DNA of 64,000 nt, taken from positions 1-64,000 of the IMG/VR virus record IMGVR_UViG_3300020185_000014; one strand, given 5' to 3'. Positions 51,711-60,900 of the stretch are shown here, piece after piece; position 1 is the stretch's first letter; every line of letters begins with the position of its first letter. A program made the translations under genes and the position numbers. The notes below the pieces were generated by a model. It made no database searches and was not told the origin of the DNA. It worked only from the letters and a program-made list of their open reading frames with translations. This DNA comes from a virus.

Positions 51711-53359
51711 CAGTTAATGCTCACATATGTTGATCCAGGTTGTAGGGTGATCCCGTATAAATTATATGCTTCTGATACATAACCAGCAGGAGCATCGTCG
51801 GGTTCCATCAGTATAGTTTGCCCCGTTGTCACCGCGACAGTCGAGAGCAGTGCTGCGCTCGCCCCTGTTTGGAAATTTGTCGGTTGCGTTGCAGAAGAAC
51901 GAACGGCAAAATAAAATGCTTTGGGAGTCGCGGCGGCGTTCTCGATGAATCCGCTGATAGTGTGAGACTGATTTCCCAGAACAGTGGTGTCTGATGTAAA
52001 CGTCGACCCTACAACTACATCCGCCCTTGTTGGAGGATTAGATGTTGAATTCGCGAATATATGAAAACTCGGATATGTAAATGACGCTGACAAACTCGTA
52101 TCGCTCGCTGTTCTCGTTGTGGTATATTCCGTTCCGGACACGCTCGCCGGTCGTGTAAAGGCAGTCGATAATTGTACAGACCGCCCACCGTTATTATCTT
52201 TATGAATCGGATTGGTGAAAGTAAATGTACCAGAATTCAACACATTACTGACCGACCCGCCCGTTGCTGTAACCGTATTTACCCTGTTGCTATTGTTCGA
52301 TATTCCGGAAGTCGATACGTTATATGCGGTTGACGTATACGTTTCTAGAAATGTTTTGCCGCTCAAATTAGACATCGAAATTGAATTAGAAACACTTGAC
52401 CAATTAAAACTAATCGTCGCCGTTTGGGATATAATGCCGCCCAAGTCGTTATTAAATTCGACAGTGGCGCTTGCGCTCCCGCCAGTGTGATTGCTGCTGT
52501 TTGAATATATTTGAGAGATAGCATTAGTCGTAAATGATTGCGTCCAATCGACGGTTCCGGCAGGTGGCAGAGATGGACCAGATGACGTATAATCGCCAAC
52601 GTCAGGGTCAATAATGCCGTTGATGCTTTTCAGCAAGGGTGCGACAGAAGCAACATACTGCGAAGGAAAGTCGTCGGGGTTTGAAACACTAACCGCCCAA
52701 GTGGATGCCGGCGTATCCCACGTCAAACTTTGACCATTCGCCGAGACTGTTGGACTGAACGATGCAAGTTCAAGTTGTAATAATCCGCTTGCATTGAATT
52801 GAGATCGCCTAACAACATAAGAAGTGTCGTTCTCAATCCAACCAGTGTTAATTCTCAGGTCGCCCTCTGTTTCCCAAACCAAATTTGGAACAAAAGTTTC
52901 GACTCTTGCGTTAATGTAATCTGAATCGATTAAAGCAAAAACGCCGTATGAATCAACTGCTGGGTCGACTCTTGTGTTAATATATGCAGAGTCGATTGCT
53001 GTCGTGATTAATGATATAGTCGAGACCGAATCAATACCAACATCGCCGACCCTGGTTGTGACATAGTCAGAGTCAACCAGGGAGAATATATCACCAGAAT
53101 CCAAACCATATTTTATGAGAGTGTTTATTTTCGGCGGTGGACTGCCGATGATGATTCTGTCGATCAGAGTTTGATTTGAGATAACTTTAGTCGCGGAAGA
53201 AGCGCCGACCGCAATGATGTTTGCTTGAGGTACTGCATCGGGTAGACTAATCTGGGAAGCAGAAGAACCGACAATAACTTTTTGCACTATTGTCTGTTTT
53301 GATAGAACCTTCTTAACAGTAGGATTATCAACAACAATGTTAAATACGTGTGATGTCAT
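51710..53359 (-). CDS. Tail fibre protein with SDYIN-type repeats
   Basis: The 549-aa product shares the DSDYINTRV / IDSDYINARV units of the long fibre in its first third and then has a long Ser/Thr/Asn-rich beta region (VSNVLNSGTFTFTN, QLSTAFTRPASVSG) ending in EAYNLYGITLQPGSTYVSIN. N-terminal unit VVDNPTVKKVLSKQTIVQK is repeated imperfectly (ATKVISNQTLIDRIIIG). A late promoter lies 37 bases upstream. Probably a second subunit of the same fibre. Confidence 0.7.
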   Translation of the reverse strand: MTSHVFNIVVDNPTVKKVLSKQTIVQKVIVGSSASQISLPDAVPQANIIAVGASSATKVISNQTLIDRIIIGSPPPKINTLIKYGLDSGDIFSLVDSDYVTTRVGDVGIDSVSTISLITTAIDSAYINTRVDPAVDSYGVFALIDSDYINARVETFVPNLVWETEGDLRINTGWIENDTSYVVRRSQFNASGLLQLELASFSPTVSANGQSLTWDTPASTWAVSVSNPDDFPSQYVASVAPLLKSINGIIDPDVGDYTSSGPSLPPAGTVDWTQSFTTNAISQIYSNSSNHTGGSASATVEFNNDLGGIISQTATISFNWSSVSNSISMSNLSGKTFLETYTSTAYNVSTSGISNNSNRVNTVTATGGSVSNVLNSGTFTFTNPIHKDNNGGRSVQLSTAFTRPASVSGTEYTTTRTASDTSLSASFTYPSFHIFANSTSNPPTRADVVVGSTFTSDTTVLGNQSHTISGFIENAAATPKAFYFAVRSSATQPTNFQTGASAALLSTVAVTTGQTILMEPDDAPAGYVSEAYNLYGITLQPGSTYVSIN

Positions 53360-53373
53360 TACGCCGAGCGCCC

Positions 53374-53408
53374 AAAAATAAAAAATTCTAAGAACTATTT
53401 ATAAGTTC
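53374..53408 (-). promoter_or_regulatory. Late promoter box inside a hairpin loop
   Basis: TATAAATA (53403-53396) lies 36 bases before the ATG at 53359 and in the loop of a 5-bp stem (GAACT / AGTTC), which is followed by a T-rich run. The same stretch could serve as late promoter for this fibre gene and as weak terminator of the upstream gene. Confidence 0.6.
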
Positions 53409-53418
53409 CAAGGATCCT

Positions 53419-53775
53419 TTATTTTGTGACAGATGGTGTCACAAATATTTGTCCTTCCATAATACGCTCAGTGATCGTATTGGTGTCGCTGTCTACATGA
53501 GAAATTTCTACATCATAAACATACTTCCTCTTCGCTTTGAGCGAATCGGTTTGGGCGTTAGTTAACGAAAGGTTGACGATGCCGTTAGCTTCCGGAGTAA
53601 CAATTTCAATAGCGAACGCAGTTTTATCTGAATCGGTTGCGCTATAACTAGGACTCAATTTTGCCGCCACAGTGAAATCGCTCAAATCTTTTGGCGTATT
53701 ATCCGAATTGACTAAGTGCAATTGGACCGCTAAATCGCTTCCTTGGTCGATTGTTAAATCTTTATAATGTGCCAT
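53419..53775 (-). CDS. Small beta-rich baseplate/fibre-associated protein
   Basis: The 118-aa product is an Ig/BppU_N-like beta-sandwich by pattern: LTIDQGSDLAVQLHLVN, then DLSDFTVAAKLSPSY, GIVNLSLTNAQTDSL and KRKYVYDVEI. Such domains anchor fibres to the baseplate in several phages. No T4 counterpart is obvious. A variant late box lies 32 bases upstream. Confidence 0.6.
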   Translation of the reverse strand: MAHYKDLTIDQGSDLAVQLHLVNSDNTPKDLSDFTVAAKLSPSYSATDSDKTAFAIEIVTPEANGIVNLSLTNAQTDSLKAKRKYVYDVEISHVDSDTNTITERIMEGQIFVTPSVTK

Positions 53776-53807
53776 ATTGTTCTCTTTAAATTATTTTTTG
53801 ATACCAA

Positions 53808-53815
53808 TATTTATT
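53808..53815 (-). promoter_or_regulatory. Variant late promoter box AATAAATA
   Basis: One mismatch to the late consensus, 32 bases before the ATG at 53775, the same distance as for four exact boxes. Confidence 0.4.
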
Positions 53816-55733
53816 GTAATCCGCCACCGCCAAAACCACCACCTTCGATATCAGATAATGCTGTTGCCTGCAACGACCATTGCGTATCCACTACTCTATC
53901 CGTTTCGCCGCTTTTGCTAAAAGTTAATCTTACACTTCCATCGTTTTGTTGGTTTATTTCTCCTTCGCTAGTTCCAGAAAGGGCAGTGAGTCCGAACCAT
54001 AACGCTCTCTTTCCCTTACTTCCGGATGTAACTCCTTGAGCAGAAGTAGTGATACCATCAAAATTATCATCAACGGTAGAGTGGTTTGCGACAAATGTTA
54101 TTGCCCTTGCAGTCGGTGATGTCTCCCAATTGACTTGCTCGCTCAACGAATACTTAACGGTCCATCCGGCAGAAGCAATATCGTTCAACCTAAAACATTC
54201 TCGTCTATTACTATAATCTGTTCCGGTTTCTGGTATCGCAGTCATCGTACTCGTGTTGGTGGTTCCTTCGGATTTATATAAAATAGACACGGTGCTGCTA
54301 TTTCCAGCACCGGTCAGAACAGTACCTGCCCCAGCGGCATATACTATAATGTCCGACCCAGATTCTTCAACCATTAAATATCCTTCGCATCTAGATGCGG
54401 CAGTAGTACCACCAGTAGATACAATACTGCTCATGGAAACTGTATATGGGTTTGTTGAATGGAGCGGATAAACATCCATAGTAGAAGTCACCGGATCCGA
54501 CGCCGTCGAACTGGTATCGTTAATGACAACAGTATCGGATACGCTTCCAGTTGCTGTAGAATTACTATCTGTCGATGCTAATGTTAGGGTTACAGTTTCT
54601 GCACCTTCGGTCGTAGCATCAGCGTTTGCTGTAAACGAAACAGAACCAGTGTTGTTATTGATTGTAATTGTACCAGTTAGTGAAGACAAACTAATATCGT
54701 TTACAGAAACCCCAGTGATTGTATATCCGACCGTCACCCCATTTGAGATATTCGCAGTCGTCACCGTAAAGGTCGCGGCAGAAGAACCATCTTCATTGAT
54801 CGAAGCAACGTCAAAGATTCCGCTAACATAAGTTGGTACGGCAGGTGTCGTGCTAGTATCGTTAATGACAACAGTATCGGATACGCTTCCAACGTCCAAT
54901 GCTAAGGTCAACGTCTCCGCGCCTTCGGTCGTAGCATCAGCGTTTGCTGTAAATGAAACAGAACCAGTGTTGCTATTAATTGTAATTGTTCCGGTTAAAG
55001 ATGGTAGACTAATATCGTTTGCTGTAATTCCTGTGCCGGAAATAGTGTAACCGAGATTCGTACCATTCGGAACATTCGCAGTCGTCACCGTAAAGGTTGC
55101 TGCAGAAGAACCATCTTCATTGATCGAAGCAACGTCGAAGGAACCTGCATATGTTGCTGATGCGGGTGTTAAACTCGTATCAGTAACTTCTATGGTAGCT
55201 GTGTCGAGAACATTGGAATAACCTGTATCTGTTGATAATGCAACTTCCAGAGTAAATGATTCGGTTCCCTCGGTTGTATTATCTTCAACAACTTCGACTG
55301 TAAAACTTTGTGAAGAAATATTGAATGGCGCGCCGCTAAAGACGGTACTGAACGATCCCGAACTTGCAGTAAAATCAGATCCTCCGGACACGATTCTCCA
55401 GATAAAAGTTTTCGCTCCGCCAGAGTTATTTTCTATGAATGAGAAGGTTTGCTGGCGATCATTAGTTTCGTTCTTTATTACAGATTCCGGCGTTAATGCA
55501 TATGAAGAATAGACGACACCATACTCCGCGTTTCTAAATTCGTGTATACTAATCGTCGACGCATCTGTTGCATCGATACCCGTCCCGTGCAAGTCAGAAT
55601 AGGTTGCGTTCAAAGTGAGACCGGTCGCATTGCGAATATCGGTATCGTTTAACGAAACTTCTGTCTGGTGGGTTCCTCCGACAGCAACGTGGATATCGTT
55701 AAGCGATATATCATTTATTGGTATATTAGCCAT
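53811..55733 (-). CDS. Calx-beta-repeat virion fibre protein
   Basis: The 640-aa product starts with the marine-phage fibre anchor (ISLNDIHVAVGGTHQTEVSLND). It has a ISIHEFRNAEYG unit, then three Calx-beta-type domains with the same core (SFTANADATTEGAETLTLAL, DTVVIND), and a C-terminal domain of about 150 residues ending in a Gly-rich tail. Two Calx-beta units are nearly identical, so they arose by duplication. It is likely an adhesin-like accessory fibre. Confidence 0.72.
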   Translation of the reverse strand: MANIPINDISLNDIHVAVGGTHQTEVSLNDTDIRNATGLTLNATYSDLHGTGIDATDASTISIHEFRNAEYGVVYSSYALTPESVIKNETNDRQQTFSFIENNSGGAKTFIWRIVSGGSDFTASSGSFSTVFSGAPFNISSQSFTVEVVEDNTTEGTESFTLEVALSTDTGYSNVLDTATIEVTDTSLTPASATYAGSFDVASINEDGSSAATFTVTTANVPNGTNLGYTISGTGITANDISLPSLTGTITINSNTGSVSFTANADATTEGAETLTLALDVGSVSDTVVINDTSTTPAVPTYVSGIFDVASINEDGSSAATFTVTTANISNGVTVGYTITGVSVNDISLSSLTGTITINNNTGSVSFTANADATTEGAETVTLTLASTDSNSTATGSVSDTVVINDTSSTASDPVTSTMDVYPLHSTNPYTVSMSSIVSTGGTTAASRCEGYLMVEESGSDIIVYAAGAGTVLTGAGNSSTVSILYKSEGTTNTSTMTAIPETGTDYSNRRECFRLNDIASAGWTVKYSLSEQVNWETSPTARAITFVANHSTVDDNFDGITTSAQGVTSGSKGKRALWFGLTALSGTSEGEINQQNDGSVRLTFSKSGETDRVVDTQWSLQATALSDIEGGGFGGGGLQ

Positions 55734-55744
55734 TGTATATTATA

Positions 55745-57688
55745 TCAAAGTTTCTTGTTGATTTCGTGTATTGCTGATTGATTTCTAATACCGATGTTTT
55801 TAGCATTAGTGACCAGAGATTTTAACTCTTTGATTTCTTGTCTCAGTTTAGCGATCTCGTCAAGGTCGACCGCGGATGGCGTTTCTTGTACAGTATTAGT
55901 TACACTCGTCAATTTAGTTCCGCCCTGTTCTAGAACATCAATCCGACTTGAGAGTTTCTTCGCCTCTTCTGCGCTCGCAGATAGAACGGTCAGTTCTTTG
56001 ATCGCTTCGACTAAGACCGGAATCACCCCTTCGTATTTGACGGCAAGTTTTCCGTCGGTCGGACGTTTAACCACAATGTCCGGAATGACTTTAATAACTT
56101 GTTGAGCGAGTAACCCGATGTCGTGCCGTCTAACATAATATCCATCAATCCCGCCGCGCTGGTGTATAACTTCCTCGGTCCAGTCGAAAGAAATGCCGTC
56201 GAGTTGCCTAATGACTTCGAGGGGGTTCGGTATTCTTCTAATGTTTTCTTTCATCGTTATATCAGAAGATGAATATGCAACCACGTTCGAGGCAGACCTA
56301 ATCTCTCCAGATGCAACTATAGTTCCACCCGTACCCTGCGTTGTAATTGAACCAGTGATTTGAATATTACCATCACCGGTGATGTCGTTAGAATTTACAT
56401 CCAATCCACCGCCTAACTGTGGTGTTGTATCCTCAACAACACTAGCGATACCGGAGCTCGTATTGCCGACCAGATCAGCGCTATTCAACCATTCGCCGTT
56501 CGAATATTTCAAAACTTGACCGTCGGACGGATTCGTGATAGTAACGTCACCGATATTTTCTAGATTGTCAATAACTGCATCGGGCACAGATGTTAAGTAA
56601 TTCTGATTGGCGACCCATGTTGTTGTAGCATAAGATGCAAGATCGGTTGCTATTAGGTAATTCTGCTCGCCAACCCATGTTTCGGTCGCGTATCCGCTAG
56701 GAATACTGGTTAAGTAATTTTGCTCGCCGACCCATGTTTCGGTCGCGTATCCGCTAGGAATACTGGTTAAGTAATTTTGCTCGCCGACCCATGTTTCGGT
56801 TGCATAATCCTGATCAATTACCCAATTTTGCAAAGAATCTAATCCATCGGATAATGAGGTGAGTGCCGCGCTCGGGTCAAAATTACCAGCGTGGTAAATT
56901 ACGTTTTCAGTTATGCCATCAATCGTATGTACGAATCCATTGGCGTCCGGCGTCCAAATCGCAACCTTATCCGCAACATCATTCTCTGCCTTGATATACA
57001 ACCTCAGATCTTCGCTTCCTGGATTTAAAACATCAGCATAAATCCATAAACGATCTCCGCCGCCGGTATCAAAATCATTTAATCCGAACTGCACTCCATT
57101 ATCAGAACCATGAGGAACCTGTATTCTACGATCCGCCCTAAGTTTAGGAATAGCATCTTCGGTGACCAGCGACAACCCAAGACTAGCGGAATCAATATAA
57201 TTTTTATCCAGGACCCATGTTTCGGTTGCTACGCTTGAATAGAAACTAGGATCATCCCCAATCGCCGCAGCAATTTCGTTTAACGTGTCTAGAGTTTCAG
57301 GTGCACCGTCAATCAGATTAGATATTTGAGTCGCTACATAAGTTTCTGTGGCAAAGGTGCTCGAGAAAACAATCTGAGATTCGGCGATGGAAAGATCACT
57401 TTGAAACTGGGTTATATCCGCCGCTAAGAGCCCCGTAGTGTTCCACAGGGCGGTGTTGATATCATACCTAATGAATTGCCCGTCCAGTGGAGTTTCTGCT
57501 TGGACGTCCTGCAGTTCCATCAGGAGAGGCAAATTACCGCCGAGATTAATTTCATTAATCGCCGAAACCAGATCGCTATTCGCAGAGGTTGTTAAACTAA
57601 CCAAGTCACCTTGGTATGCAGCGACTTGGTTAAACTTGATTCGCCAAGAGTTGATTGTGTCTGTTAATTGTGCTGCAACTATTGCCAT
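55745..57688 (-). CDS. Tail fibre with S74 self-cleaving chaperone
   Basis: The 647-aa product has a shaft with four ATETWVGEQNYLTS-type repeats and ends in an S74 intramolecular chaperone (SSSDITMKENIRRI, LDGISFDW, GLLAQQVIKVIPDIV, KYEGVIPVLVEAIKEL). In the family a Ser-Asp near the start of the domain marks self-cleavage after trimer folding. An N-terminal unit (LTDTINSWRIKFNQVAAYQG) resembles other virion-attached fibres. It shares one base with the next gene. Confidence 0.85.
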   Translation of the reverse strand: MAIVAAQLTDTINSWRIKFNQVAAYQGDLVSLTTSANSDLVSAINEINLGGNLPLLMELQDVQAETPLDGQFIRYDINTALWNTTGLLAADITQFQSDLSIAESQIVFSSTFATETYVATQISNLIDGAPETLDTLNEIAAAIGDDPSFYSSVATETWVLDKNYIDSASLGLSLVTEDAIPKLRADRRIQVPHGSDNGVQFGLNDFDTGGGDRLWIYADVLNPGSEDLRLYIKAENDVADKVAIWTPDANGFVHTIDGITENVIYHAGNFDPSAALTSLSDGLDSLQNWVIDQDYATETWVGEQNYLTSIPSGYATETWVGEQNYLTSIPSGYATETWVGEQNYLIATDLASYATTTWVANQNYLTSVPDAVIDNLENIGDVTITNPSDGQVLKYSNGEWLNSADLVGNTSSGIASVVEDTTPQLGGGLDVNSNDITGDGNIQITGSITTQGTGGTIVASGEIRSASNVVAYSSSDITMKENIRRIPNPLEVIRQLDGISFDWTEEVIHQRGGIDGYYVRRHDIGLLAQQVIKVIPDIVVKRPTDGKLAVKYEGVIPVLVEAIKELTVLSASAEEAKKLSSRIDVLEQGGTKLTSVTNTVQETPSAVDLDEIAKLRQEIKELKSLVTNAKNIGIRNQSAIHEINKKL

Positions 57689-57915
57689 TACTTATTCTCG
57701 ATTAATTGTAATAGAAGGGTTTTAATCTCGCTGATTTCTTCTTTTAACTCTAAGACAGTTTGATTAATTTCTTCTTGTTCTTGGAGTTTTTTGCGTTTAA
57801 TCAACTTCCTCGCTCGTGCCATTTCTATTTCATGACTGTCAACATTAACATATAATCCGGTTTTATTATTCTTAACAAGTCCAGGAAACCCATCAACTTT
57901 TAAATATTCACTCAT
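57688..57915 (-). CDS. 75-aa coiled-coil protein
   Basis: Not recognised. N-terminal 25 residues (YLKVDGFPGLVKNNKTGLYVN) form a small strand unit, and the rest is a charged coiled coil (RKLIKRKKLQEQEEINQTVL, EEISEIKTLLLQLIEN). Similar short proteins lie beside DUF4815-type genes in marine T4-like phages. It may help attach the fibre to the baseplate. Confidence 0.62.
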   Translation of the reverse strand: MSEYLKVDGFPGLVKNNKTGLYVNVDSHEIEMARARKLIKRKKLQEQEEINQTVLELKEEISEIKTLLLQLIENK

Positions 57916-57918
57916 ATT

Positions 57919-60900
57919 TTATGTCGCCAGGAATTTGATTCTCAGGTCTTTGATCATCGGAACAGCAGATGAATTGGTAGACTTCATGACGATCTTGAAC
58001 TGCGCTCTGTTAAACGAAGGCAACGTACCGCCGATTCCTCCAGGCAATGCTTCTGCCTCGGAGAACGCAGAAGCAGAAGCACTATGTACTAGTCTAGATT
58101 CTGTCGCTATACTTACCCAATTCAAATCTCGAATATTCTGCCCGTCCGTTCCTGTTCTATAATAGACTTCAATATCTGCTTCTGGCGGGAGGTTGTACTT
58201 AAACAACACCTGCGCGCCGACCGCATCATTCACCAAGTCATAGACGTTGGTGATGTGCTTCGCGGCAGCAGTTCCATCCCTCGGGTCTGTCTCTGAAACT
58301 GTATCTAGGTTTGAATTATTATCGATGCAGTTTCCAACCAACGTTAATGAACAACGCTGGAGATCTACCACAGGAGACACATAATCGTTACCGCTCTTCA
58401 AGTCAACCTTAATAGTCGCCGAAGAATTACCAGACATGTATGCAGTTTCGTTTGTTCCGTTTGCTATAATTCTCGGATTGGCGTATGTGTTATTCTCGTT
58501 AGACGAAATCCTGCTGAAGAACGTGTCTTGTACATATTTGGTTTCTGACCCAGATATAGATTTACCTGTGGATAATTTACTCGAAACGACAACAGATGTT
58601 GAGTTCGGAATAATATTATCAGATTTGACATTCAGAACATCAAACTGGATATTTCTTCCTGCGACAACTTTCGTGCCGCCCACATAAGAACTAAGGGTAG
58701 CGCTGGTCCCGACATTAAACGAATATCCATCAATACCTGCCGCTGTAATAGTATGGTTACCATTTAACGCTGAACCTATGATACCGGCATAAGTTGTTGT
58801 GGGCGTTAACCCTGAAATAATCGCCTGTTCGCCGACATCCAAACCGTGACACATGTGTTTCACAGTCACCACATCACTGCCGTTCGTTGTTTTAATTGGG
58901 TTTTCTTTAAGGAGTTTTCCTGGAACACTAGCGTTATTCAGCAATAAACTTCCGTTGGTTTTGAAACTTGCTCTTGACGTCGAGAACATTAAGTTCATCG
59001 CGCCCGAAGGATTCCAAGTAGTGCCAACCTGCGGCATAAAAAATTGACCAGTCGTTTCTTGTGAAGCAACTTTCTTTGACGTCGAACCGAGAACATAGTC
59101 TTTAACGTCACCAACATATATCTTATAATCTGATGAAGGCGAACTGACAACTAATGCATATTCCGTCCAAGGACTCAGGTATATCGGTTCTTCGAATACA
59201 AAGGAAGTTGGACTCGAGGCGACAGTCGCGAGCAAAGTTGAAGACGTTTCAACAACAACATTAACGTCAGCGCTGTTAACCACAACTGATGATCCTGGTA
59301 CAGCAATTTCTGTTGAAGGCGCGCCGTTAATAATTGGTCGAAGTTTCAACATTACGGGAAGATAATCATCCTTCGCGCTGAAGAATAAATCGATCTTCGT
59401 TAAGACCACACCGAACTGATTGTCCACATAAAAACTTTGTGCCATTGGGTTTTCAGATACCGATACCGCGTCAGTCGACGTTAATGACAATTGATTCGTA
59501 TCAGTGTTAACATAGTCGGAAAGAATCGCTGACATGTTTGCTGCATACGTGCTCGGGTTAACACCCGCGACTGCCTGTTGGTTTTCGCCAATTAAATGTG
59601 GTTGTTCCAACATAATATCAGCAGGGTCAATTCCGTCAAGATAGTTTCTTATATCTCTACCTCTGTATGAAATCGGCATTGATGTATTGCTATACACTGC
59701 GGACACTGGTTCAACATCGCGAGTTGAAGTTACATTTTGTTGATTATTATCAAACACACCTGCCGTAGTGTAATGCGCAACCGCTTTACTTCCCGCAGCA
59801 TTATAATCGTTTGTCGTGATATCTAATAGTTTGAATTCTTTTCTACCCGCGCGGAAACGATTAGTCGTCGTAGATGGAATAAAGAAGGAACCAATTATCT
59901 CGCCCTTTTGATCAGAGACCAAAGGAGTAGAACCATCAGGATGACTCACAATACCGAGATCAGCATAAGTTCCGCCAAGGTCATCGTTTGTTTCTGATAC
60001 TCGTACAAAGGTAGATTCTTCACGGCACCAATCGTCAAAACGTTTGCCGTCAAAGAAAGGAATAAATCTAGTGTTGGGTTTCAACCCAGAAACTTTAAAG
60101 AAGACTTTCTTTGAACGAATCCAAGGGACTAAAGCGACATCAACATAATTGTTGCCGTATCGCGTGCGAATAGTTTCTGAAAAGAATACGCGATTAACAT
60201 GCCCTGCAGAAGAATGCCTGTCGCTGGGTTTTGCCGCAGATGACGTGTAAGTATCTTTCGCAGGTAAACCTGCTCGCGCGCCAACGCCGTTTTGATTCCT
60301 AGGGTAAACTGATTCTGCGGGTTGGTGTAAATCTTCTCCACTTCTTCCCGACCAGTTCCATTCCCACTCGTTCCAGAGCAATGCTTCATTTGTATCGAAA
60401 CGTGTTGCTCCATCAATAGCATGATTGGACCCGACTCCCGTCTGCTTCCAATCATCTGAGGCAGGAGAAAGAGTCAACTCGCCCACATATGCATGACTGT
60501 TGAATGGGTTGACCGCAATTGATTTTGATGCGAGTGTGTTAAATTTCCATGACGCAGAGTCATACGACAAATACACATTATCGCCCCGTACCACAACACC
60601 GCTCGACGAACCATTATCGATAACTAACCTGATGTTGTCTTCGTCGAATCCAGGACGTAGAGTTTTGCTTTCGGGATCGATCGCTCCGGAGTATTCTTTC
60701 GAACCAGTATCAGAACCAATTTGATCGCTAAAATCATCAACCACAAATCCAGACTCTAATCTTAACTCTCCGTCTGAATCAAACAATTGAGATAGTTTAC
60801 TTTCCATTTCTAGAAAACTTAACGAGGTAGATTGTTCTAGTTTATCGACTTTGTTTTCTAGATCTCGAATATCCGCCATCGTATATCGTCGATGATCAAC